6,917 bases of DNA, taken from NCBI GenBank assembly GCA_964473045.1, contig CAYYMX010000073.1:1-6917 (forward strand), given 5' to 3'. Under the pieces are notes generated by a model. It had not been told where the DNA came from, made no database searches, and saw nothing but the letters and a program-made list of their open reading frames with translations. Source of the DNA: CAYYMX01 sp964473045 (GTDB lineage: Bacteria > Pseudomonadota > Alphaproteobacteria > Methylaequorales > Methylaequoraceae). A program made the translations under genes and the position numbers. Below are positions 1-5,574 of this stretch, piece by piece (the first letter of the stretch is position 1; every line of letters begins with the position of its first letter).

Positions 1-744
1 AATAAAATTGAATTAATCAAAGGAAGATCTGAAAAAATGAGCAAATCAAAAAAAAATGTTGTTGATCCTGATTCTATAATAGAAAAATATGGTGCGGACA
101 CCGCTAGATTATTTATGATTTCCGACTCTCCCCCAGAAAGAGACTTAGAGTGGTCTATAAGTGGAGTTAAGGCAACTAACAAAAATATGTCAAAAATCTT
201 TGAACATCTTCAAAAAAACTTTGTATTTGTTTTAGATTTTGATACTAAAAAAATTAATGAACTTAACAATAATGAATTAGAAACATTCAAGTCAATTAAC
301 AAAACTATTTATTTGTTTTCTGAGGATATAAAAAATTATAGGTTTAATACTGCGGTCGCAAAGCTTAGAGAACTTACAAACAAACTTTTTAAATTAAGCA
401 GACAAAGTAGCTTATTTGATTTTGGCTGGTCAATTTTCATAAGATTAATTTATATTATTACCCCTCACTTTTCTCAAGAATTATCTAAAATTGGAAGTTA
501 CAATGAATTACTAGATTCTCTCCATTGGCCTAAATATGAAGAATCTTTGTTAAATGAAAGTACTGTCAATATTGTAATCCAGTTAAATGGCAAAAAAAAA
601 TTTTTAATGGATGCCCCTTCAAATATAACAAAAGAAAACCTTTTGATTCAAATTAAAAACAACTCGGATTTCCCTATTAAAGTTGATCAATCTATAAAAA
701 AAATTATTTATGTACCAAATAAAATTTTAAATTTTGTTAAATGA
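1..744 (+). CDS. leuS: Leucyl-tRNA synthetase, C-terminal part (5' end outside window)
   Basis: Charges tRNA-Leu with leucine in the cytoplasm (class I aminoacyl-tRNA synthetase). The reading frame is open from base 1, so the ATG at 37 is an internal Met within the KMSKS loop and not a start. The 247 visible residues begin just before KMSKSKKNVVDP (KMSKS at residues 12-16, the ATP-binding loop), followed by YGADTARLFMISDSPPERDLEWS, typical of bacterial LeuRS. Next come the helical anticodon-binding domain, PHFSQELSKIG and SLHWPKYEESLL. The C-terminal domain has the usual VIQLNGKKKF and KKIIYVPNKILNFVK ending. The length after KMSKS agrees with E. coli LeuRS, so the 3' end is intact. The catalytic Rossmann fold with HIGH and the editing domain must lie upstream. 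The stop overlaps the lptE start (ATGA), suggesting one operon. Confidence 0.97.
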   Translation, partial: NKIELIKGRSEKMSKSKKNVVDPDSIIEKYGADTARLFMISDSPPERDLEWSISGVKATNKNMSKIFEHLQKNFVFVLDFDTKKINELNNNELETFKSINKTIYLFSEDIKNYRFNTAVAKLRELTNKLFKLSRQSSLFDFGWSIFIRLIYIITPHFSQELSKIGSYNELLDSLHWPKYEESLLNESTVNIVIQLNGKKKFLMDAPSNITKENLLIQIKNNSDFPIKVDQSIKKIIYVPNKILNFVK

Positions 745-1235
745 AAAAAATATTTCTTATATTCTTAATTTTTTCATTAATTAATGGATGCAGTTTTAAA
801 CCTCTTTATAAAACCACAGACTCCTTTTCCAATTATAAAATTAGTATTGTGATCAAATCAAAAGAACGTTATGACAACGATGCATCATTATTTAAATTAT
901 TTCTAGAAAAAAAATTAAATTCAAATGCTACAAAAAAATCTCATCTGAAACTTGTTGTCTCTATTCAAAAAACAATCAGTGCATTAGGCATTGATAAAGA
1001 CATTTTTTCAACTGGGCACATTCTAACTTATAGTGCTAGATATTCTCTTTATGATAAGTCAGGTCTATTAACTTCTGGAGAAATATCAAGAAAATCTAGT
1101 TATAACTTAACTGCAAATACATACGCAAACTTAATCTCCGTGGAAGATTCATCCCAAAAACTCTTGAAATATTTATCAGAAAATATTTCTTACATGATAC
1201 TAGCCAAAAATTTTAAAAGAAAAGTTATACCATGA
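741..1235 (+). CDS. lptE: LPS-assembly lipoprotein LptE
   Basis: Probable outer-membrane lipoprotein that plugs the LptD barrel and helps insert lipopolysaccharide into the outer leaflet. The 164-residue product begins with a short lipoprotein signal peptide: MKK, a hydrophobic run at residues 4-14, and a lipobox-like I-N-G-C with Cys17 as the predicted lipidated residue. The mature start CSFKPLYK resembles the CGFxPLY opening common in alphaproteobacterial LptE. The rest is poorly conserved, as usual for this family, so the call rests on signal peptide, size, the F-x-P-L-Y motif and position between leuS and holA, a classic proteobacterial order. It overlaps leuS by 4 nt (ATGA) and holA by 4 nt (ATGA). 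No Shine-Dalgarno is visible; translational coupling is likely. Its presence implies an LPS-bearing Gram-negative cell. Confidence 0.87.
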   Translation: MKKIFLIFLIFSLINGCSFKPLYKTTDSFSNYKISIVIKSKERYDNDASLFKLFLEKKLNSNATKKSHLKLVVSIQKTISALGIDKDIFSTGHILTYSARYSLYDKSGLLTSGEISRKSSYNLTANTYANLISVEDSSQKLLKYLSENISYMILAKNFKRKVIP

Positions 1236-2251
1236 TAATTAAATATCAAAACTTTATTAAAGGTCTTTCTAATTACGTAAAATCAAACTTTTACCTTTTT
1301 TATGGTCCCAATTTGGGTAAAGTTGAGCATGGCGCAGATAAATTAGTTAATTTTTTAAAAATAAACAAGAATTTAACTATTATTAGTTTTTCATCACAAG
1401 AATTAATTAAAGGTAAAGTTTTAGATTTTTTTCAAAATTATGACTCAACCGATATATTTGGAAATTCTAATCTGCTAATAATGTCACTTGCTGATGGATT
1501 ATTTAACAAAGAAATTTGTGAAGCGGTTAAAAATTCAAAATTGTCTAATTTAAGATTAATTATTAAATCCGGTCCTTTAGAAAAAAGATTATCACTTAGA
1601 AATGATTTTGAAAAACAAGATCACCTTTTGACAATTCCCTGTTATGAAGAAAATAATTATGAAAAGAAAGAAATAGTAAGAAATTATCTAAAAAAAGAAG
1701 GCATAAATATTAATTTCCAGAAAACTGATGAATTAATTAACTTATTAAGCGATCAACGTTTTGAGATCATAAATGAGCTTGAAAAAATTGTAATCTTAAC
1801 TAAGTTATCAAAATCTAGTTCTATTAACAATTTAACTCAAGTTGTTTCTAAAACTGCATATTTCGATGAAGCCAAATTTATATATTCTATTTTTTCAGGA
1901 AAAAAAAAATCATTTTTTAGAGATTTTCTAACATTTTTGAATCACGAAAAAAACGAAATCCTGCTTATTAAGATGCTTTCAGATCACTTATACAAAATTC
2001 TAATTACCAAAAAAAGAATAGAGTCAGGGAAAACATTTAGAGAATCAATAAAAGAATTAAAACCTCCTATCTTTTTTAAATTCGAAAAGGATTTTAAATA
2101 TCAAATTGATAATTGGAACGAGAAAGAAATTCTATTATGCTTAAAAAAAATGATTTTTGCGCAAAAAAAAATTTTGGTGAATGATCTTTCAAGCAGTTCT
2201 AACCTTATGTTTTTAATATTAGGGTTCATAAACAAGAATTTACAAACTTAA
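1232..2251 (+). CDS. holA: DNA polymerase III delta subunit (clamp loader)
   Basis: Delta subunit of the clamp-loader complex, which opens the beta sliding clamp and loads it on primed DNA. The protein is 339 residues, normal for HolA. The diagnostic opening is FYLFYGPNLGKVEHGADKL at residues 20-38, aligning with the family's YLLYGPxxGLVxExAxxL. This is a degenerate nucleotide-binding loop without a Walker A lysine-threonine, as expected since delta does not bind ATP. Residues about 20-140 form the AAA+-like domain, about 140-210 the second domain (with LLSDQRFEIINELEKIVIL), and about 210-339 the helical collar domain (EILLIKMLSDHLYKIL). The ATG overlaps the lptE stop (ATGA). The stop overlaps the convergent coaE stop by 4 bases. 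Sequence identity to well-known HolA is low, but order and motifs make the call firm. Confidence 0.92.
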   Translation: MIIKYQNFIKGLSNYVKSNFYLFYGPNLGKVEHGADKLVNFLKINKNLTIISFSSQELIKGKVLDFFQNYDSTDIFGNSNLLIMSLADGLFNKEICEAVKNSKLSNLRLIIKSGPLEKRLSLRNDFEKQDHLLTIPCYEENNYEKKEIVRNYLKKEGININFQKTDELINLLSDQRFEIINELEKIVILTKLSKSSSINNLTQVVSKTAYFDEAKFIYSIFSGKKKSFFRDFLTFLNHEKNEILLIKMLSDHLYKILITKKRIESGKTFRESIKELKPPIFFKFEKDFKYQIDNWNEKEILLCLKKMIFAQKKILVNDLSSSSNLMFLILGFINKNLQT

Positions 2252-2257
2252 GTTTGT
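2242..2257. terminator. Perfect 16-bp palindrome at convergent holA/coaE stops; possible bidirectional terminator
   Basis: ACAAACTTAAGTTTGT is a perfect palindrome containing both stop codons of the converging genes (holA TAA 2249-2251, coaE TAA on the minus strand 2250-2248). As RNA it would give a 6-bp stem with a TTAA loop on either strand. The stem is AT-rich (two G:C pairs) and neither side has a clean T-tract immediately after it, so it is a weak terminator at best. The position is the only place where transcription from both sides must end. Confidence 0.35.
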
Positions 2258-2847
2258 TGTTTCGTTTTTAGGAAGTGTTCTATTTTTTTTAACAAATAAT
2301 TTTTTTCATTATCTGTATCCAGATAAAGAGAAACATATTGTTTTAACTTTGCGTATGAATGATCTTGTATTGCTAAAATATTTTGGTATTTTTTTGAATC
2401 AATACCTTTTCTTGTTAAAACTCGTTTTGCTTGTATAGTTTTATCTACATATGTATAAATTATAAAATCATAATTCTTATGTAGTTTTTTTTCAAAAAGC
2501 AATGGGATATCAAAAAAAGTAAATTTTTCTTGATCATTGTTTCTTAAAAATTTTTCTTTTTTTTTTTTTAATTCTGGATGAATAATTTTTTCAAGCTTAG
2601 CTAGCTCACTTTTTTTAAAAAAAACGTAGTTTCCTAAACTTTTTTTATTAATTAAACCATTTTTATAAAAAAGATTTGGAATGTGGTTTTTAAATTCCTT
2701 TTTAATCTTTTCTGCTATAATTGAGTCTTTAAAAAGGTTTTTAACTTCTATATCTGATTCATATACATTATACCCCAAAGACTTGATTATTGCAGATACG
2801 GTTGTTTTTCCGGTTCCAATTTTACCTGTTATAGCAATTTTAATCAT
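2248..2847 (-). CDS. coaE: Dephospho-CoA kinase
   Basis: Catalyses the last step of coenzyme A synthesis: ATP-dependent phosphorylation of dephospho-CoA at the ribose 3'-hydroxyl. The 199-residue product has a P-loop at residues 8-15 (GKIGTGKT), Asp32 in YESDIEV at the place of the family's DAD motif, IHPE at 89-92, the hallmark DIPLLFE at 113-119, and RVLTRKG from 142 followed by an IxxxQ-like segment (ILAIQDHS) and the C-terminal YxDTD. The family's usual Q-x-P/S-x-x-x-K-x-x-x-A-D stretch is diverged here. Length is normal. The start is 2 nt after the aroE stop, without a clear Shine-Dalgarno, so it is probably the last gene of a maf-aroE-coaE operon. A run of 13 A in the coding strand encodes the KKKK at 94-97. 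The dnaQ gene that often follows coaE in alphaproteobacteria is absent. Confidence 0.95.
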   Translation of the reverse strand: MIKIAITGKIGTGKTTVSAIIKSLGYNVYESDIEVKNLFKDSIIAEKIKKEFKNHIPNLFYKNGLINKKSLGNYVFFKKSELAKLEKIIHPELKKKKEKFLRNNDQEKFTFFDIPLLFEKKLHKNYDFIIYTYVDKTIQAKRVLTRKGIDSKKYQNILAIQDHSYAKLKQYVSLYLDTDNEKNYLLKKIEHFLKTKQQT

Positions 2848-2849
2848 TT

Positions 2850-3701
2850 TTAGTAGCCAAGCAATTTAACAACTTCGTTAATATCATCTTTTGAAAGTTC
2901 TATATTATACCATTTTCGAAAAGATTCTGCCGCCTGTCTTACCAACATATATATCCCATTAGAACAACCATTTCCTTGAATTAATGCTTCTTTCATAATT
3001 GCTGTTTCCCTTGGGCTGTAAATTATATCGTAGACAAACGCCTGTCTAGTCAGGCACGAAAAATGAAATTTAAGTTTATCTGTTTTTTTCATTCCCAAAG
3101 AACTAGTATTAACAACTAATCCAATTGAAGACGATGGGGCAAAGCCCCAGGGACGAATAATAACTTTCGTATCCTTTACCTTTACATCAGATATTATTTG
3201 TGTCTTAGCAAAATGACTCACTAATTCTCTTGTATTTGATTCTGTTCTATTTGTAATCTCAATGATAGAAACATTTTTTTTTAATAATTCTGAAAAAACT
3301 CCATATGCAGCACCGCCTGCCCCGATAAGAAAAACGCATAAACGTGGCGTAAATTTAAAATTTAAATCTTGTGTTAGAGAATCAAAGAAACCCTTACCAT
3401 CTGTGTTGGCTCCAATTACTTTTTTTCCTTTTTTGTAGACCGTATTAACTGCAGAACTATTTTGTGCAGATGAATCTAATTCATCAAGATACTGAACAAT
3501 TTTTTGTTTAAATGGAATAGTAACATTAAAGCCTCTGATTGTTCCATTTCTCACTTCTTCTACAAATTTTTTTAAATGCTCTTCTCGAGCCTCTAGTTTT
3601 GTATATTCACAATTTAGATTGTATTTTTTTAACCAGTAATTATGGATTCTTGGTGACTTTGAATGTTTTATTGGATTTCCAATTACAAATAATTTATCCA
3701 T
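2850..3701 (-). CDS. aroE: Shikimate dehydrogenase (NADP+)
   Basis: Reduces 3-dehydroshikimate to shikimate with NADPH, fourth step of the chorismate (aromatic amino acid) pathway, in the cytoplasm. At 283 residues it has every family landmark in order: shikimate-binding SKSP (14-17), NVTIPFK with catalytic Lys65, NTDGKGF with catalytic Asp101 (99-105), the dinucleotide loop GAGGA (127-131), NRT (151-153) that reads the NADP phosphate, NTSSLGM (198-204), VYDIIYSPRETAIM, and the C-terminal G(x)7MLVxQ-like segment with Gln256. No key residue is missing, so the enzyme should be active. The ATG overlaps the end of maf by 8 nt, and coaE begins 2 nt after its stop. Residues around RPWGFAP (183-189) are encoded by an unusually GC-rich hairpin (see 3135-3149). 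Confidence 0.97.
   Translation of the reverse strand: MDKLFVIGNPIKHSKSPRIHNYWLKKYNLNCEYTKLEAREEHLKKFVEEVRNGTIRGFNVTIPFKQKIVQYLDELDSSAQNSSAVNTVYKKGKKVIGANTDGKGFFDSLTQDLNFKFTPRLCVFLIGAGGAAYGVFSELLKKNVSIIEITNRTESNTRELVSHFAKTQIISDVKVKDTKVIIRPWGFAPSSSIGLVVNTSSLGMKKTDKLKFHFSCLTRQAFVYDIIYSPRETAIMKEALIQGNGCSNGIYMLVRQAAESFRKWYNIELSKDDINEVVKLLGY
3135..3149. repeat. GC-rich hairpin inside aroE
   Basis: TGGGGCAAAGCCCCA forms a 6-bp stem with a 3-nt loop, five of the six pairs being G:C, in an otherwise very AT-rich gene. It encodes part of RPWGFAP in AroE. The adjoining bases (GGGACG) are also GC-rich. The protein length through this part matches other alphaproteobacterial AroE proteins, so I do not see an insertion; the hairpin may be chance codon use. 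Confidence 0.5.
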
Positions 3702-4293
3702 TACCTAAAATTTTTGAAATAAATTTCTTCAAAGGAAATCCCAAAATAGTCTCGAGGTCTCCATTAATAATTTCAATGAAATTGTGTTTATCATTATCCT
3801 CTATTTTGTAGGAACCTACAGAAGATAATGCTATAGCTTCGTTTTCTTGTAAATAATCATCGATCTCCCGTTCTGAGATGTTTTTAAAAAATAACGTAGC
3901 CGTTTTTTTTTCTTTATAAAAAAATTTACTATTGTTTAGCACATAGATTGCGCTAACTAATGTATGGCATTTATTTCTTAGAAATAGCATGTTTTTTTTT
4001 GCCTCATTTATATTTTTTGGTTTATTAATCTCTTTGTTTTGACAAACTAATATTTGATCAGACCCAATAATAATTCCTTTTGGAAAAAGATCTTTTATTG
4101 ATTCTGCTTTTTTTTGTGCAAGTAAGCAAACCAAATCACCTGATTTGTATTTTTTTTTTATTTCATCTTCATTAATCTTATGTTTTTCTATCACTGAATT
4201 TTTTATATATTTTTTCAACATTTTTATTCTTGTTTGGCTTGATGAAGCGAGAATAAATTGTGAATAATTTTTGAATTTCTTTATTTTTGGCAT
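3694..4293 (-). CDS. maf: Maf-family nucleoside triphosphate pyrophosphatase
   Basis: House-cleaning enzyme that hydrolyses non-canonical or modified nucleoside triphosphates to monophosphates, also called septum-formation protein Maf. The 199-residue protein shows LASSSxxR at residues 15-22 (phosphate-binding N-terminal motif), a KKAESI segment at 61-66, IIIGSDQ with the likely catalytic Asp79, and SVGSYKIED at 158-166 followed by a GFPL near the end. GSDQ instead of GADT is nearer to the YceF (m7GTP) type than the YhdE (dTTP/UTP) type, but substrate is not certain from this. The ATG at 4293-4291 is the only plausible start; the N-terminus is about ten residues longer than typical. It is the first gene of a leftward maf-aroE-coaE unit, reading away from the proposed origin. 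No Shine-Dalgarno is seen. Confidence 0.93.
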   Translation of the reverse strand: MPKIKKFKNYSQFILASSSQTRIKMLKKYIKNSVIEKHKINEDEIKKKYKSGDLVCLLAQKKAESIKDLFPKGIIIGSDQILVCQNKEINKPKNINEAKKNMLFLRNKCHTLVSAIYVLNNSKFFYKEKKTATLFFKNISEREIDDYLQENEAIALSSVGSYKIEDNDKHNFIEIINGDLETILGFPLKKFISKILGNG

Positions 4294-4300
4294 TTTTTTA

Positions 4301-4310
4301 TAATAACTTG
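4301..4310. repeat. Direct repeat TAATAACTTG, copy 1 (copy 2 at 4462-4471)
   Basis: The 10-mer TAATAACTTG occurs at 4301-4310, just upstream of maf, and identically at 4462-4471, nearer hemE. Its core AATAAC is the reverse complement of GTTATT, which is repeated at 4353, 4365 and 4416; a further AATAAC lies at 4339-4344. The hexamer is thus present six times in the gap, three per strand. The function is unknown; origin-binding protein sites are one possibility. Confidence 0.6.
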
Positions 4311-4325
4311 CTACTTATTCTAAAA

Positions 4326-4334
4326 ATATTCACA
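4326..4334 (+). promoter_or_regulatory. Possible DnaA box (ATATTCACA)
   Basis: ATATTCACA differs from the relaxed DnaA consensus TTWTNCACA only at the first base. It sits in a small inverted repeat (TATTCA 4327-4332, TGAATA 4337-4342). Support depends on the surrounding origin context. Confidence 0.35.
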
Positions 4335-4353
4335 TATGAATAACATGTATAGG

Positions 4354-4450
4354 TTATTAACAATGTTATTAACTTTTTTAGTTTTAAAGTTTTTAACAAA
4401 AAAGAACAACAAAACGTTATTTTTTTTTGTTTTTTAACATTTTATCAACA
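4354..4450 (+). repeat. Iterated DnaA-box-like 9-mers (TTWTNAACA)
   Basis: Five same-strand 9-mers share the pattern TTWTNAAC(A/T): TTATTAACA at 4354-4362, TTATTAACT at 4366-4374, TTTTTAACA at 4390-4398 and at 4431-4439, and TTATCAACA at 4442-4450. Each of the four ending in A differs from TTWTNCACA at position 6 (A for C); the second copy also differs at position 9. Start-to-start distances are 12, 24, 41 and 11 bases, roughly one, two, four and one helical turns. They may be lower-affinity DnaA sites. Part of the similarity is expected in such AT-rich DNA. Confidence 0.45.
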
Positions 4451-4461
4451 TTTTTTTACTC

Positions 4462-4471
4462 TAATAACTTG
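4462..4471. repeat. Direct repeat TAATAACTTG, copy 2
   Basis: Identical to 4301-4310; the two copies lie 161 bases apart towards the two ends of the maf-hemE gap. Confidence 0.6.
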
Positions 4472-4480
4472 TATAAAACC

Positions 4481-4489
4481 TCTGGATAA
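4481..4489 (-). promoter_or_regulatory. Best DnaA-box match (TTATCCAGA on minus strand)
   Basis: TCTGGATAA on the + strand reads TTATCCAGA on the minus strand, one mismatch (position 8) from the consensus TTATCCACA. It is the closest match in the gap and is oriented against the TTWTNAACA cluster. Confidence 0.5.
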
Positions 4490-4509
4490 ATTTTTATTAA
4501 GTTTTCCCA

Positions 4510-4539
4510 TTGGACAACAACAACAACAACTTTTATATA
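4510..4539 (+). promoter_or_regulatory. Possible hemE promoter
   Basis: TTGGAC at 4510-4515 is a poor -35 candidate and TATATA at 4534-4539 a fair -10 candidate with 18 bases between them. Use of this pair would start the mRNA only a few bases before the hemE ATG at 4555, giving a nearly leaderless transcript, consistent with the lack of a Shine-Dalgarno. AT-rich DNA gives many such matches, so support is weak. Confidence 0.2.
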
Positions 4540-4550
4540 TATAGTAGTAG
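4514..4550. repeat. Simple-repeat block: (CAA)5, (TA)5, (TAG)3
   Basis: Three short tandem arrays follow one another: CAA x5 at 4515-4529, TA x5 at 4534-4543 and TAG x3 at 4542-4550, ending five bases before the hemE ATG. Tandem TAG triplets resemble the DnaA-trio element (5'-TAG/TAA repeats) described at bacterial origins, though here they are some 50 bases from the best DnaA box. Alternatively, part or all of the block belongs to an unstructured hemE leader. Confidence 0.6.
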
Positions 4551-4554
4551 TATT

Positions 4555-5574
4555 ATGTTGCATGAATTTTTATCTAATAACAAATTTTATCCTCCTATTT
4601 GGTTCATGCGTCAAGCAGGGAGATATTTACCTGAATACAAAAAAATAAGATCACAAAAAAGAGATTTTTTAAAATTATGTTTTTGTCCAACACTAGCATC
4701 AAAAATTTCGCTTCAACCTATAGAAAGGTTTGATCTTGATTTTATTATTTTATTTTCTGATATCTTAGTGATTCCATTTGCTCTTGGTCAAAAAATTGTA
4801 TTTAAGGAAAAATTAGGTCCTGTTTTAGATCCGGTTACTTCTATATCAGAGCTTAAATATAAAAATCTTGAGAATTGTATTAAAGTTTTAGAACCAGTTT
4901 TTGATACTTTGCATATTTTAAATAATAAAAAAGGGGTAAAAAAATTAATTGGTTTTTGTGGAGGGCCATTTACAGTGTTAACTTATATGATTGAAGGAGG
5001 AACATCAAAAGATCACAAAAAAATAAAGAACTTTATAAAGCATAATGCAAAAAGTGCAGATGAATTAATTAATCTGCTAATAGAAATATCTATTCGATAT
5101 CTAAAAAAACAAATAGAGGCTGGAGCAGAAATATTACAAGTTTTTGATTCTTGGGCAGGTCTTTTGCATGGAGATATTTATGAAAGATATATAATTAATC
5201 CAAATAAAAGAATTTTTGATGAGATACAAAGAGTTTACCCAAATTTTCCAATGATATTTTTTCCAAGAAAATCAGGAAAAAAGCTTTTAGATTTTGTGTC
5301 GAAAATTAAATGCCATGCGTTATCATTAGATGATGATTTTCCCGCTGAAATTTTAGTGATAGCTAGAAGGAAGAATATTGTACTTCAAGGAAATCTTAAT
5401 CCGAACTTTTTACTTAATGGAGGAAAAAAAATGGAAATTCAAATAAAAAATGTTCTGGAAAAATTTAAAAATAACTTGCATATTTTTAATTTGTCTCATG
5501 GAATTTTGCCCAAAACACCAATAGAGAATATTTATAAAACCATAAAAATAATAAGAGAGTTTAATGAAACCTGA
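4555..5574 (+). CDS. hemE: Uroporphyrinogen decarboxylase
   Basis: Decarboxylates the four acetate side chains of uroporphyrinogen III to give coproporphyrinogen III, a cytoplasmic, cofactor-free step of heme synthesis. From the ATG at 4555 the protein has 339 residues. It shows signature 1, PPIWFMRQAGRYLPEY (13-28, with Arg19 and Arg23), the catalytic Asp69 in LFSDILVIP, signature 2, GFCGGPFTVLTYMIEGG (133-149, with Tyr144), LQVFDSWAG, LQGNLNP and the C-terminal HGILPKTPIENI with the conserved His. The frame stays open to a TTG at 4510, but the extra residues (DNNNNNFYIYSSS) come from simple repeats and resemble no HemE N-terminus, so the ATG is preferred. It is the first gene of hemE-hemH-hemJ, starting at the edge of the candidate origin, and overlaps hemH by 11 nt. 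Confidence 0.97.
   Translation: MLHEFLSNNKFYPPIWFMRQAGRYLPEYKKIRSQKRDFLKLCFCPTLASKISLQPIERFDLDFIILFSDILVIPFALGQKIVFKEKLGPVLDPVTSISELKYKNLENCIKVLEPVFDTLHILNNKKGVKKLIGFCGGPFTVLTYMIEGGTSKDHKKIKNFIKHNAKSADELINLLIEISIRYLKKQIEAGAEILQVFDSWAGLLHGDIYERYIINPNKRIFDEIQRVYPNFPMIFFPRKSGKKLLDFVSKIKCHALSLDDDFPAEILVIARRKNIVLQGNLNPNFLLNGGKKMEIQIKNVLEKFKNNLHIFNLSHGILPKTPIENIYKTIKIIREFNET

Larger units (their letters stand above)
4294..4554. other. Candidate chromosomal replication origin (oriC) between maf and hemE
   Basis: This is the only sizeable non-coding stretch in the window, between divergent genes, and both flanking operons run away from it. In Caulobacter, and as I recall in other alphaproteobacteria, the origin adjoins hemE with maf-aroE-coaE on the other side. 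The sequence is extremely AT-rich with long T runs (possible unwinding elements), carries several DnaA-box-like 9-mers, repeated GTTATT hexamers in both orientations, and a trinucleotide-repeat block beside hemE. Sampled lines show C>G or C about equal to G on the + strand to the left and mostly G>C to the right, as expected at a leading-strand switch. No CtrA-type TTAA-N7-TTAAC site was found. The call rests on context plus motifs. Confidence 0.72.

Noticed and set aside
37..48. ATG at 37 as the start of a short 235-residue gene
   Set aside because: The frame is open to base 1 and the Met is the M of the KMSKS motif, so it is internal to leuS.
2681..2869. Plus-strand open frame of 62 residues
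   Set aside because: It lies antisense inside coaE, which has a full set of motifs; a shadow frame in AT-rich sequence.
3040..3055. GCCTG/CAGGC inverted repeat in aroE as a regulatory hairpin
   Set aside because: Only five pairs with a six-base loop inside coding sequence and no T tract; no reason to prefer it over chance.
3539..3811. Plus-strand open frame of 90 residues across the aroE/maf junction
   Set aside because: Antisense to two well-supported genes, with no recognisable motif.
4353..4397. CtrA-type sites (TTAA-N7-TTAAC) in the candidate origin
   Set aside because: The TTAA pairs present have 8-base (4357 and 4369) or 5-base (4384 and 4393) spacers, not 7, and TTAA is common in such DNA.
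4510..4554. TTG at 4510 as the hemE start
   Set aside because: It would add 15 residues encoded by CAA, TA and TAG repeats that match no HemE N-terminus; the ATG at 4555 gives the usual length.
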